The notes under the pieces: model-generated
Databases searched by the model: none
Told to the model about the DNA's origin: nothing
Seen by the model: the letters and a program-made list of their open reading frames with translations, nothing else
Position numbers and translations under genes: made by a program
Assembly: GCF_005864045.1 (NCBI RefSeq)
Contig: NZ_VBSP01000002.1
Location: 84,077-148,076 of the forward strand
Direction: 5' to 3'
Source of the DNA: Ruoffia tabacinasalis
GTDB taxonomy: Bacteria; Bacillota; Bacilli; Lactobacillales; Aerococcaceae
Length of the DNA: 64,000 bases
Part shown: piece by piece, positions 46,907-56,367 of the stretch
How the letters are laid out: the number at the start of each line of letters is the position of its first letter
Position numbering within the stretch: the first letter of the stretch is position 1

Positions 46907-48208
46907 TTAACGATGACGTTTACGGAAAAATGGTGGTGTATCTAATTCATCTGAATCATTCACTTCACTTTGACGACTTCCTGATCCATCCGTATTTGGA
47001 CGTTCAAATTGACGTTTAGGTTTAGAATCTGCTTCAGATGTATCTACGTCACGTGTATTTGTTTCTCTATTAATATCCCAATCACTGAATAAATCACGTT
47101 TTTGTTGACGACGTGGTGTTGTTTCGTTTGATTGGTTTGGTGTTTCTGGTTGTTGTTGACTTTGAGCTGGTTGAGTTGGTTCTGCTGAAGATGATGGTGT
47201 ATTGAATGAGCGTCTTGGTGGTGTGCTCATTTTATTACGATCAGTCTTCTCATTCTCAATACCAGTTGCGATTACTGTAACAATCACTTCGTCACCTAAA
47301 TCATTATTGATTGACGTACCGAAGATAATGTTTACATCGCCACTTGATGCATTTGCAACAATATCACTAGCATCTTGTGCTTCGAATAAGCTTAAGTCTT
47401 CTCCACCTGTAATGTTTAATAAGATTTGTTCTGCGCCATCAATAGATACTTCTAATAATGGTGATGAGATAGCTTTCTTAGTTGCTTCAGCCGTACGGTT
47501 CTCACCTGATGACTGACCAACACCCATTAATGCAGTTCCTTGATCTTTCATTACAGTTTTCACGTCAGCAAAGTCTAAGTTAACGTAACCTGGTGCTGTA
47601 ATTAAATCAGAGATACCTTGTACACCTTGACGTAAAACATTATCTGCTTCACTGAACGCTTCTAACATTGGAGTTTTACGGTCTACGATTTCTAATAAAC
47701 GGTTGTTTGAGATAATTACTAATGTATCAACCGCGTCTTTTAAGTTTTTCAATCCTTCAGCTGCAAAGCGTCCACGTTTTGGTCCTTCAAAAGTAAATGG
47801 ACGTGTTACAACACCTACTGTTAAAGCGCCTAAGTCTTTAGCAATCTTAGCCACGACTGGTGCAGCACCTGTACCAGTACCTCCACCCATACCAGCAGTA
47901 ACAAACACTAAATCTGCTCCTTCTAGTACTTCGCGAATTTGCTCTTCACTTTCTTCAGCTGCTTTAAGTCCAATTTCTGGTAATGATCCTGCACCTAACC
48001 CTTTAGTTACTTTTGGGCCTAATTGGATTTTAATTTCAGCGTCTGAACCTTGTAGTGCTTGAGTGTCCGTATTTGCAACGATGAATTCAACACCTTGAAC
48101 TTCATCTTTAATCATACGATTAACGGCATTTCCACCTGCTCCACCTACACCAATTACTTTAATTACTGCGCCATCATATCCCATTGTTGAATCGAATGAT
48201 AATTCCAT
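46907..48208 (-). CDS. ftsZ: Cell division protein FtsZ
   Basis: A 433-residue tubulin-like GTPase forming the Z-ring. The GTP-binding [13 protein letters not shown] and the tubulin signature [10 protein letters not shown] are present, with the NLDFADV synergy-loop region after them. Residues 315-420 are a long, Gln/Asn/Arg-rich disordered linker. The C-terminal peptide [11 protein letters not shown] is the docking tail for FtsA and EzrA. AGGAGG precedes the ATG. It follows ftsA by 29 bp. Confidence 0.98.
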   Translation of the reverse strand: MELSFDSTMGYDGAVIKVIGVGGAGGNAVNRMIKDEVQGVEFIVANTDTQALQGSDAEIKIQLGPKVTKGLGAGSLPEIGLKAAEESEEQIREVLEGADLVFVTAGMGGGTGTGAAPVVAKIAKDLGALTVGVVTRPFTFEGPKRGRFAAEGLKNLKDAVDTLVIISNNRLLEIVDRKTPMLEAFSEADNVLRQGVQGISDLITAPGYVNLDFADVKTVMKDQGTALMGVGQSSGENRTAEATKKAISSPLLEVSIDGAEQILLNITGGEDLSLFEAQDASDIVANASSGDVNIIFGTSINNDLGDEVIVTVIATGIENEKTDRNKMSTPPRRSFNTPSSSAEPTQPAQSQQQPETPNQSNETTPRRQQKRDLFSDWDINRETNTRDVDTSEADSKPKRQFERPNTDGSGSRQSEVNDSDELDTPPFFRKRHR

Positions 48209-48237
48209 TTATATTCCTCCTGTTTATCTATCAAGTC

Positions 48238-49791
48238 TTAATCAAAAAATGTTTGGAAAAAATCACGGACTTTTGCCGTTATGCCATTCCCATTACTTTG
48301 ATCAGTAACAGGCTCTGAATATTTGTTCGCTTCGTCATCTTGCGAATAGTCATCATAGTATGCCGCATCTTCGTAACGATAGTCGTCATCAAATGAATTA
48401 TATTGTTGATAATCTTCTTGTTGATTTGAACTAGGCATAGTGTCTGGCATCGTGCGTTGGTCGGTTGCCATTTGGTTTGTCTCGTTAGCTGGTTGACGAC
48501 GTTGACCGCCGAACAAGTCACCTGATTGTTGACCTCGTGCCGCTTGCCCTTGGTTACGGCCACTAGATGGTGCCGGACGTCTTTGTCCACCTTGTGGCGG
48601 CATAGATTGTCTTGGGGCAGCTTGTGAAGGAACTGCAAAAGTTCCTTGAGCAATTCGGTGCACATCATCAAGATTTGCAGCATATTCGATCATTCCAAGG
48701 CTTGTCGTATAAATTGGATTACGCATTCCCATTTCTTCAGGAATAAATAAGCGAACTTTACTTCCAAAGTATCGTTTAGCTAAGTCTAGGACTCCTGGTA
48801 AAGACACAGCTCCACCTGTCAGAACATATCCTCCAGGTAAATCGAGTCCATCAACACGATTTAATTCTTCATATAATGTTTCAAAGATTTGCACTAAACG
48901 TGCTTCGATAATTTCAGCAAGATAATGTTCATCTACACGGACAGGTTCTTTCTTTCCAACTGTTTCAACTGGGAAGTACTCATCGTCTGTAGTTTGACTT
49001 GCGATAGCAAAGCCATATTCTCGTTTGATTCGCTCAGCTGAATCAAGTGACGTGTTTAGAATAACTGAGATATCTTTTGTAACGAAATCTCCACCCTCTT
49101 GATCCACGAATGAATATTTCATCTGGCCGTCATACATAATGGATGCACTTGATTGTCCACCACCCATATCAACAACCACTGTTCCGAATTCTCGTTCATC
49201 TGCTGATAAAGCTACGGATGCAATTGCTTCTGGTTGAACGACAAGTTCACTGATTGATAAACCTGCTTTTTGAACACAACGTCTAATATTATGAATGATT
49301 GTTCTTGGTCCTGTAATTAAACGAGCATAGAGCTCTAAACGAACTCCAATCATACCTCTTGGATCTTTAATTCCGTTAAATCCATCGACAATAAATTCTT
49401 CAGGAATAATTGAGATAATTTCTCTTTCAGGTGGTACTGAACGAACTTTAGCTGCATTGATTACATTCTCAACGTCTAGGGCAGTTATTTCCCTATTATC
49501 GCTTGCAACAGCAATCATACCGTGGCAATCTTCTACCATAATTTGATTACTTGGAACACCAACGATCACTTCGTTAATTTTAACATTTGCTTTTCGTTCT
49601 GCTTGAGAAATGGCTCTTAGAATCGAGTTGACTGTATCATCTATATCGACGATAACCCCACGACTCAATCCACGTGATTTTTCATTTCCCACGCCGATAA
49701 TATTAATATTTCCATTAATATACTCAGCGACAACGACTTTAATTGAGGTCGTACCAATATCTAAACTAACAAAAATTTCTTGATTTCTCAT
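48238..49791 (-). CDS. ftsA: Cell division protein FtsA
   Basis: A 517-residue actin-like protein that anchors FtsZ to the membrane. ATP-site motifs SLDIGTTSIKVVVAE, VDMGGGQSSASI and LTGGAVSLPG are present. Normal FtsA is about 420-450 residues; the excess is a Gln/Gly/Pro/Asp/Tyr-rich linker (about 385-500). The last residues, AKVRDFFQTFFD, form the amphipathic membrane-targeting helix. Start of a separate ftsAZ unit after the divIB terminator. Confidence 0.97.
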   Translation of the reverse strand: MRNQEIFVSLDIGTTSIKVVVAEYINGNINIIGVGNEKSRGLSRGVIVDIDDTVNSILRAISQAERKANVKINEVIVGVPSNQIMVEDCHGMIAVASDNREITALDVENVINAAKVRSVPPEREIISIIPEEFIVDGFNGIKDPRGMIGVRLELYARLITGPRTIIHNIRRCVQKAGLSISELVVQPEAIASVALSADEREFGTVVVDMGGGQSSASIMYDGQMKYSFVDQEGGDFVTKDISVILNTSLDSAERIKREYGFAIASQTTDDEYFPVETVGKKEPVRVDEHYLAEIIEARLVQIFETLYEELNRVDGLDLPGGYVLTGGAVSLPGVLDLAKRYFGSKVRLFIPEEMGMRNPIYTTSLGMIEYAANLDDVHRIAQGTFAVPSQAAPRQSMPPQGGQRRPAPSSGRNQGQAARGQQSGDLFGGQRRQPANETNQMATDQRTMPDTMPSSNQQEDYQQYNSFDDDYRYEDAAYYDDYSQDDEANKYSEPVTDQSNGNGITAKVRDFFQTFFD

Positions 49792-49887
49792 TTAGGTATT
49801 AACCCCCTTCTGGCTAATTATTTTTCTATATTTTGTTTAATTTTCTTCAATTTCACATTACCTATATTAGCACAAACTTCATTTTAA

Positions 49888-49936
49888 TAGAAGAAAAAAA
49901 AGATAAATGTAAGTATAATTACATATAACTTATCTT
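49888..49936 (-). terminator. Terminator after divIB
   Basis: AGATAA/TTATCT outer and ATGTAA/TTACAT inner arms (49901-49936) form a hairpin followed by an eight-U run on the minus strand, overlapping the last bases of divIB. Confidence 0.8.
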
Positions 49937-51299
49937 AATTATTGTCAAGTTTGACACTATTAGCAGAATCTTCTGTTGGTGTGAAGTATGCACCGACTTC
50001 AAAATTAATCACTCCGGTTTGTCCGTCTAATTGTGTTAAAATATCCGGATAATATTGCACTTTTTGAGCAAAAGTCGAAATAATGGCATTAATGGTATTT
50101 CCGTCTTCCATTTCAACAACAATGGCATTCGGTTTATTCTCGTCATCTGCGGAAGTCACCGTCTCCATCATAGCTAATATCTCTGGATCAATTTGACGCA
50201 AACCTTGTGCAACTTCCGTCAGTTTTCCACTTGTATCGAAGCCGATTAATTCTGGTAATGCTTCATTGGCTATATTTGCTAATTCTTGATTCCCGGATAC
50301 ATTCAGTATTTCACCGTTATTTAAGACTAGATGATAACCATCTTGGTTAATTAACCCCACAAGATCATGTTCAACAACATTAATTTCTAATTGCTTCCAA
50401 TCTGGTCGATTAAATACGACACTTTCAATTAAAGGATTTTCCTCTTTAATTGTCGCTTCAATGTCTTGTCTTTGGCTCATAACTTCATCCACTTCATCGA
50501 ATTTATATATTCGAGACGATCCTTTTACAAACGTTTCCGGAACAAGCTCGGTTCCTGTGACGACTAAATTATTCACTTTATTAAACGGCATTAATTGCCA
50601 ACCCGTCACTAGCATTGTTAGGTATATTAATGCAAAAACTGCAAATAGTACAGTCTTTCCTTCTGGCAAGGTCGCATTAGAACTTTTATTCATCTGTCTA
50701 TTGACCCTTTGATGCAAGTTATAATACCAATTAGTTCGACTACCTTGAGGTTGATTTCTTCGTGGTGGTTGATTGCCTGAGTAATTTCGGTTTAAGTTCT
50801 GATTTCTGTTCAGATTTTGATTTCGACTTCGATTCAAATTCTGATTTTGCTGTCTAGTCGCTCTTTCTCGAGTGTTTGATTGAGGTTGGTCGAAGTTTCG
50901 ACTATTTGGTTGATTTGCACGACTATGAAACTCATTCTGATCGCGTCTGTAATCATCCATATGATATACACGTCGCTGTTGAACAGGACCTGACTGAGGC
51001 GGTATCGGATGAATGACTTGATTCGGTTGATACTGTTCTTCTCGATTCTGATTCCCTTCAGTTTGGGTGTTTTGAGTCCGACTGAAATAATCTTGCTCAA
51101 GTTCGTCTCGATTTGTTATGCCACTTTGCTTTGGAATAATCGGATTTCCATTACTGTCGATGCGATAGTTTCCACGAATCGGTTGAGACGGTTCGTTTAC
51201 CGGTCTAGATTGCCTTGTTTCAGGACTGTTTGGTTTCCGATTATTTGACGTGTTTTGAGGCCCTGTTCGATAATTTCCTCGTCGCTCATTATTACTCAT
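49935..51299 (-). CDS. divIB: Cell division protein DivIB/FtsQ
   Basis: A 454-residue bitopic divisome protein. Residues 1-215 are an unusually long, basic, Asn/Gln/Arg-rich cytoplasmic region with a NQNLNR repeat at about 152-172; the membrane segment is about 216-236; the POTRA domain starts near 241 (KVNNLVVTGTELVPE), followed by the FtsQ/DivIB beta domain. DivIB stabilises the FtsL-DivIC complex that activates septal synthesis. The ATG at 51299 follows GAGGAGGTG; an in-frame GTG lies inside that box. It follows murG in the dcw order. Confidence 0.95.
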   Translation of the reverse strand: MSNNERRGNYRTGPQNTSNNRKPNSPETRQSRPVNEPSQPIRGNYRIDSNGNPIIPKQSGITNRDELEQDYFSRTQNTQTEGNQNREEQYQPNQVIHPIPPQSGPVQQRRVYHMDDYRRDQNEFHSRANQPNSRNFDQPQSNTRERATRQQNQNLNRSRNQNLNRNQNLNRNYSGNQPPRRNQPQGSRTNWYYNLHQRVNRQMNKSSNATLPEGKTVLFAVFALIYLTMLVTGWQLMPFNKVNNLVVTGTELVPETFVKGSSRIYKFDEVDEVMSQRQDIEATIKEENPLIESVVFNRPDWKQLEINVVEHDLVGLINQDGYHLVLNNGEILNVSGNQELANIANEALPELIGFDTSGKLTEVAQGLRQIDPEILAMMETVTSADDENKPNAIVVEMEDGNTINAIISTFAQKVQYYPDILTQLDGQTGVINFEVGAYFTPTEDSANSVKLDNN

Positions 51300-51336
51300 A
51301 GCTTTCACCTCCTCGAAAATATTTAGTCTTTATTAC

Positions 51337-52452
51337 TTAATGAATAGATTCAACTATTGTAATAATATCATCTATTGCGTGTGGCGTACCTAATTTTTTA
51401 GCATTTTCAGCCATTTTATTTAATGAGGTTTGATCAAGAATCATTTGGTCAATCGTTTGAACTAGTTGATTTGAATCTAGTCGATCTTCCTTTATCATTT
51501 CAGCAGCTTGATTATTCACTAATGCCATGGCATTCATCTCTTGATGATTATTCGTCACGTATGGACTAGGAATTAAAATACTCGGAAGTCCAAGTGTTGT
51601 CAATTCAGCTAATGTCGTTGCACCACTTCGGCAAACAACTAAATCAATACTTTGAAATAGTGCAGGCATGTTATCAATGTATGGAACTATTTTAACATTA
51701 TTAGGTATTTTAATCTGGTTCTCTTCTATATAAGTCATCCATTCTGAGTGATGAACTGAACCAGTCCCAATAATTACTTGATACTCTTTATTAGCAAAGG
51801 CTTCGATGGATTCTACAGCTGCTTTATTAATAGCTGGCGCACCACGACTACCTCCAAATATTAGTACTGTTGGTAATTGGTCATTAAAGTCATAATTTTT
51901 AGATAGAATATGCTCATCTTTAGCATAGTTTGTTACTTCTTGTCCTCGTGGGTTTCCAGTAAATGCCACTTTGTGACTAACTTTTGCAAAGTCATTCTCA
52001 ACTTCATAAAAAGACGTCGCAACTTTATCTACAAAGCGACTTAAGAATTTATTAGTTACTCCCGCGACACTATTTTGTTCATGAATCAGTGTCGGAATAC
52101 CTAATTGGGTTGCTCCATAAAGGACAGGTGCACATACGAAGCCGCCAGTTCCTATGACTAATTCAGGTTGAAATTCTTTGATTAATTTCTTCGCTTTTTG
52201 TGTGCTCGTTAACATTTGCCAAGCGACTTTTATATTATCCAGCGATAAACTACGTTTTAAACCAGATATCTCAATGGATTTAAAGTCAATATTCGCTTTT
52301 GGAACAATACTTGCTTCGAGACCTTTGTCTGTACCGATGTATAAACATTCTAAGTCCGGATTGAGTTCTTTCATTCGATTATAAATTGCAAGAGCTGGAT
52401 AAATATGTCCCCCAGTTCCTCCACCAGATAAGATGATTCGATTGATTTTCAT
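51337..52452 (-). CDS. murG: UDP-GlcNAc transferase MurG
   Basis: A 371-residue GT-B glycosyltransferase that converts lipid I to lipid II at the inner membrane face. The N-terminal loop SGGGTGGHIYPALAI, the GTGGFVCAPVLYGA segment, and the UDP-GlcNAc-binding VCRSGATTLAELT are present. It lies 12 bp after murD. Confidence 0.97.
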   Translation of the reverse strand: MKINRIILSGGGTGGHIYPALAIYNRMKELNPDLECLYIGTDKGLEASIVPKANIDFKSIEISGLKRSLSLDNIKVAWQMLTSTQKAKKLIKEFQPELVIGTGGFVCAPVLYGATQLGIPTLIHEQNSVAGVTNKFLSRFVDKVATSFYEVENDFAKVSHKVAFTGNPRGQEVTNYAKDEHILSKNYDFNDQLPTVLIFGGSRGAPAINKAAVESIEAFANKEYQVIIGTGSVHHSEWMTYIEENQIKIPNNVKIVPYIDNMPALFQSIDLVVCRSGATTLAELTTLGLPSILIPSPYVTNNHQEMNAMALVNNQAAEMIKEDRLDSNQLVQTIDQMILDQTSLNKMAENAKKLGTPHAIDDIITIVESIH

Positions 52453-52464
52453 AATATGATACTC

Positions 52465-53856
52465 CTATTCATCCGTATATGGTTCTTCTAGTAATAATTG
52501 TTCAATGGTATCGATATAAACGTCACCACGAATTTCAAAGTTTTGATATTGATCCCAGCTCGCACAGCTTGGTGATAATAAGACGACTTCACCTTGTCTT
52601 GCTTCACGGTAAGCTTTTGATGTAGCTTCTATTAAATCATCAAAAATTTCAATAGTGTTAACGCCCGCAGCTTTAAAGGCTTTTGCCATCTTGTCTTTGG
52701 TTTCACCGTAAAGATAAGCTCCTGATACGTTCTTAAGATAGGGTATTAACTCATCAAATTCATTACCACGATCTAAGCCGCCACCAATAAATCGAATGGG
52801 TTGTTTGAAACTATTTAAAGCGGTAATCGTTGCGGTAATATTCGTTGCTTTTGAATCATTGTAGAAACTACGTCCACTGACATTCGCAACTGGCTGAATT
52901 CTATGTCGCATCCCTTTGTACTCTTTGACAATATCAGAAATCTCTTGGTTAGAAATGCCTTTTAGTTTAGCAACTGCCACAGCCGCTAGGACATTCTCGA
53001 CATTATGACTACCAGGAATTTGAATATCTGATAATGGTATAATTTGCTCTTCTTTAAAGTATATCCATTCACCTTCTACATAAGCACCATGCGATCGGAC
53101 AAACTCATCGATTATTTCAATTGAAAAAGGAATAAGTTGCCCTTTAAATTCTTTAACCCAATGATGTAATTCAGCATTATCATAACGATAAACGATTTGG
53201 TCATCCTGTGTTTGATTGGCTAAAATCTTTAATTTGGCTTTGGCATATTCTTCACGTGTATGATGATAATCCAAATGAGCTTCATAAATATTGGTAATGA
53301 CCGCAATTTCAGCGTGGAATTGTTCTGTTCCAGCTAATTGGAAACTAGATAATTCCATGACGATGTCATCATCTTCTGTCGCTTGATCAATAACATCTAA
53401 AGTTGGGATGCCAATATTTCCAGCAAGGTAAGCATGTCCTTTTTCTCTTTCAGTTAATAATTCTCTCAGTAAACTTGTTGTCGTTGTTTTACCATTACTA
53501 CCTGTAATACCTATGATCGATGCCTTACTAAATCTTGAAGCAAGCTCAACATCTGTATAAATTGGGATGTTTTTTTCAATCGCTTTTTGTAAAAAAGGAA
53601 TTGAATAAGGGATCCCGGGGTTTTTGATAATCATATCAAAATGCTTATCCAAGAGTTCTAAAGGATGCCCACCATCGACGATTTGGACGCCATCTTCTAA
53701 AAGCAAAGTAACCGACGGGTCTTGTGATAGATCCCCTCGGTCATTAATCGTTACATTTGCTTGTTGTTTAACTAGGAACTCAGCTACACTTTTCCCTGTT
53801 TTTGCGTAGCCTAACACTAGTATTTCTTTGTCTGATAAATTCTCGTTCGTTCCCAT
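52465..53856 (-). CDS. murD: UDP-MurNAc-L-Ala:D-Glu ligase MurD
   Basis: A 463-residue Mur ligase adding D-glutamate to UDP-MurNAc-L-alanine. The N-terminal Rossmann motif VLGYAKTGKSVAEFL, ATP loop GITGSNGKTTTTSL, ITNIYEAHLDYH and C-terminal FIGGGLDRGNEFDEL are present. AGGGAG precedes the ATG. It lies between mraY and murG. Confidence 0.97.
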   Translation of the reverse strand: MGTNENLSDKEILVLGYAKTGKSVAEFLVKQQANVTINDRGDLSQDPSVTLLLEDGVQIVDGGHPLELLDKHFDMIIKNPGIPYSIPFLQKAIEKNIPIYTDVELASRFSKASIIGITGSNGKTTTTSLLRELLTEREKGHAYLAGNIGIPTLDVIDQATEDDDIVMELSSFQLAGTEQFHAEIAVITNIYEAHLDYHHTREEYAKAKLKILANQTQDDQIVYRYDNAELHHWVKEFKGQLIPFSIEIIDEFVRSHGAYVEGEWIYFKEEQIIPLSDIQIPGSHNVENVLAAVAVAKLKGISNQEISDIVKEYKGMRHRIQPVANVSGRSFYNDSKATNITATITALNSFKQPIRFIGGGLDRGNEFDELIPYLKNVSGAYLYGETKDKMAKAFKAAGVNTIEIFDDLIEATSKAYREARQGEVVLLSPSCASWDQYQNFEIRGDVYIDTIEQLLLEEPYTDE

Positions 53857-53874
53857 TCTAAAAATCGCTCCCTA

Positions 53875-54837
53875 TTAAAAGATAAATAATGCAATCAATG
53901 CACTAATTAATCCGACAGCCCAAAATACATTTACCACTTTTGATTCACTCCAACCAAGCATTTCAAAATGGTGGTGAATTGGTGCCATCTTAAATATTCT
54001 TTTTCCTCGAGTCTTGAAGGATAATACTTGAAGCATAACACTTACTGTTTCAACTACAAAGACAAAACCAATAATTAATAAACTCCATGGATTATTAAGT
54101 ACGGATGACATCACTGCCAGTCCTGCTCCTAAGGCAAGTGAACCAACGTCCCCCATAAAAATCTTCGCTGGTTTACGATTAAAGATTAAAAATCCAATTA
54201 ACGATCCAACTACAATCAATGAAGCTGTTGCTACAGTTGAATTTCCTTCAGCTGTGGCGATAAAGTAATATGCGCTATACGCAATAATATTTAAGCCAGT
54301 CGCTAAACCATCTAAACCGTCAGTTAAATTCACTGCGTTTGAAAAGCCTGTAATCCAGATAAACATGAATAATCCGACTAAGAGAATATTAGAAATTTCA
54401 AAACCAAAAAATGGTATGAAAATGTGTTGGTTTGTTACCATGCCAATTAACGATATCACAAAAGCAAATAATAATTGTGTTAAGAACTTCTGTTTAGCAG
54501 TTAACCCTTCATTTCTTTTTTTGAAAATACTTATAAAATCATCAATAAAACCAATGGCTCCAAATAATAAGAACGCTAGCCAAACCATCCAGAACTCACC
54601 TGAGTAAGACGTTTGGATAAAGCCAAAGATTAACATCGCTAATAAAATAGCTAGGATAAATACTGTTCCTCCCATAGTTGGTGTCCCAGTTTTTACTTCA
54701 TGCCATAAAGGCCCATCTTCCCGTGTTATTTGACCTAGTTTCTTTTTATTAAAGTATTGGATGAAAAAAGGCATCGCAATCACTGTTAATAAAAAACTAG
54801 TCACGATTGGTAAGATAATATTCAATTTTTCGTTCAC
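53875..54837 (-). CDS. mraY: Phospho-MurNAc-pentapeptide transferase MraY
   Basis: A 320-residue polytopic membrane enzyme that makes lipid I from UDP-MurNAc-pentapeptide and undecaprenyl phosphate. About ten membrane segments are visible. Conserved motifs include PTMGGTVF, FIDDFISIFKKRNEGLTAKQK, NLTDGLDGLATG and APIHHHFEMLGWSE. It lies 10 bp after murE. Confidence 0.97.
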   Translation of the reverse strand: MNEKLNIILPIVTSFLLTVIAMPFFIQYFNKKKLGQITREDGPLWHEVKTGTPTMGGTVFILAILLAMLIFGFIQTSYSGEFWMVWLAFLLFGAIGFIDDFISIFKKRNEGLTAKQKFLTQLLFAFVISLIGMVTNQHIFIPFFGFEISNILLVGLFMFIWITGFSNAVNLTDGLDGLATGLNIIAYSAYYFIATAEGNSTVATASLIVVGSLIGFLIFNRKPAKIFMGDVGSLALGAGLAVMSSVLNNPWSLLIIGFVFVVETVSVMLQVLSFKTRGKRIFKMAPIHHHFEMLGWSESKVVNVFWAVGLISALIALFIF

Positions 54838-54847
54838 TCCTTAGTTT

Positions 54848-56353
54848 TTATAACTGTTTACGATGGATAGCATTAATAACTGTTTGCACTTCATCGTAAG
54901 GTATATTGTCGTTTCCAATGACTTGGTAAGGTTCTCCACCTTTACCCGCGAATAAGACAATATCATTTTTTTGAGCAATGTCAATGGCTTGTTGTACTGC
55001 TACTGCTCTATCTTTTATAATCGAATAAGGTTTATTATCATCATGATGTAAACCAATCATTTCATTGACAATTTTTTCTACTGGCTCAAACCTTGGATTG
55101 TCAGCAGTGAATACAATTTCATCCGCATACTTAAATAAGATATTTCCTAATGGTTCCCGCATCCCACTATCGCGGTTTCCGCCACTATGTCCCATCAAGG
55201 CAATGAGTTTTTGATCATCTGATTTATGTTCAATGAGTTCTTGCATTACTCGTTCAAGTGCATCGGGTGAATGTGCAAAGTCAACAATCACTTCGAAATC
55301 TTGTCCTTCATCAACAACTTGCATACGTCCAGTGACACCAGTAAAATCTTGAGTGGCTTTCACAATATCATCTATTGTATATTGGTAATATATACTCAAT
55401 GTTAAAAATGCTGCCAAATAATTCGAAACGTTGTAAGATCCACGCATCGGTATTTCTACTGTAAATGTCTCTTTTTTGTAATCAATAATAAATTCAGTCT
55501 TACCATTTTTCTCAGTAATTGAATGTGCATAGGCTGTAGCTTGAGGATGCTCTAAACTATATGTCACAATATCGGCACTAGTTACTTCTGCCATCGTCGT
55601 GTGGTATGGATCATCCATATTTAATATTGCAAGTCTTGGTCGGTCATTATGGAAACTTTGTCCTAACTGACTAAACAAAAGACTTTTCGCATTTGCATAA
55701 CCTTCCATAGTTGAATGGAAGTCTAAATGTTCTCGTGTTAAATTCGTAAAGATGGCACAATCAATATCAGTAAACGATAAGCGTCCTAAAGCTAATGCGT
55801 GTGAAGACGCCTCAATGATGGCATCTTCACAGTCTGTTTCAACCATTGCATTGAATAATCTCTGCATCTCTAAAGCATTCGGGGTTGTATTAACTGCAGG
55901 ATAATATTTGTCCCCTACTTTATAATGCAAGGTTCCAATCACACCTGTCTTACGATTGAGACTTTCGAGTAGTTGACTAATCATATTACTCGTTGTTGTC
56001 TTCCCATTAGTCCCAGTTACCGCAACAACATTTAGCTTTGTTGACGGTTCATTGTAATATTGGTTTGCAAGTATCGCTTGAGTACGGAAAGTTGATGTTA
56101 CTTGCACGATGGTAGCATCAAGTTGCTTTGGGTCTTGGGGCAAATCTTCAACAATGATTAATTTTGCTCCCTTGTTAATTACGTCTTCAATCGCTTGATG
56201 CCCATCAAAGTTCTCGCCTTTTATAGCAATAAAGCATGAATTTTTTTTTACTTTACGCGTATCATTTACTAAACTAGACACTTCAGTTTCTAAATACTGC
56301 GTATTAATTACATGAGCATCATATAATACGTTTATTAATTTTTTTTGTTCCAT
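54848..56353 (-). CDS. murE: UDP-MurNAc-tripeptide synthetase MurE
   Basis: A 501-residue Mur ligase that adds the third amino acid of the stem peptide. ATP loop VTGTNGKTTTS (about 112-122), TNLTREHLDFH and DFAHSPDAL are present. The specificity motif is D418-N419-P420-R421, the form seen in meso-diaminopimelate-adding enzymes, where the arginine contacts the substrate; lysine-adding enzymes usually lack it. The diamino acid is therefore predicted to be meso-DAP, though ornithine enzymes are less well characterised. It lies between the class B PBP gene and mraY. Confidence 0.96.
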   Translation of the reverse strand: MEQKKLINVLYDAHVINTQYLETEVSSLVNDTRKVKKNSCFIAIKGENFDGHQAIEDVINKGAKLIIVEDLPQDPKQLDATIVQVTSTFRTQAILANQYYNEPSTKLNVVAVTGTNGKTTTSNMISQLLESLNRKTGVIGTLHYKVGDKYYPAVNTTPNALEMQRLFNAMVETDCEDAIIEASSHALALGRLSFTDIDCAIFTNLTREHLDFHSTMEGYANAKSLLFSQLGQSFHNDRPRLAILNMDDPYHTTMAEVTSADIVTYSLEHPQATAYAHSITEKNGKTEFIIDYKKETFTVEIPMRGSYNVSNYLAAFLTLSIYYQYTIDDIVKATQDFTGVTGRMQVVDEGQDFEVIVDFAHSPDALERVMQELIEHKSDDQKLIALMGHSGGNRDSGMREPLGNILFKYADEIVFTADNPRFEPVEKIVNEMIGLHHDDNKPYSIIKDRAVAVQQAIDIAQKNDIVLFAGKGGEPYQVIGNDNIPYDEVQTVINAIHRKQL

Positions 56354-56367
56354 CGTAGTCCTACTTT

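Noticed and set aside
48279..48683. 134-codon open frame overlapping ftsA
   Set aside because: It lies inside the ftsA linker in another frame, with composition dictated by the repetitive Gln/Asp codons.
50780..50850. Possible CRISPR or minisatellite in the divIB 5' region
   Set aside because: The repeats are short, imperfect, in frame and encode NQNLNR units; there are no spacers.
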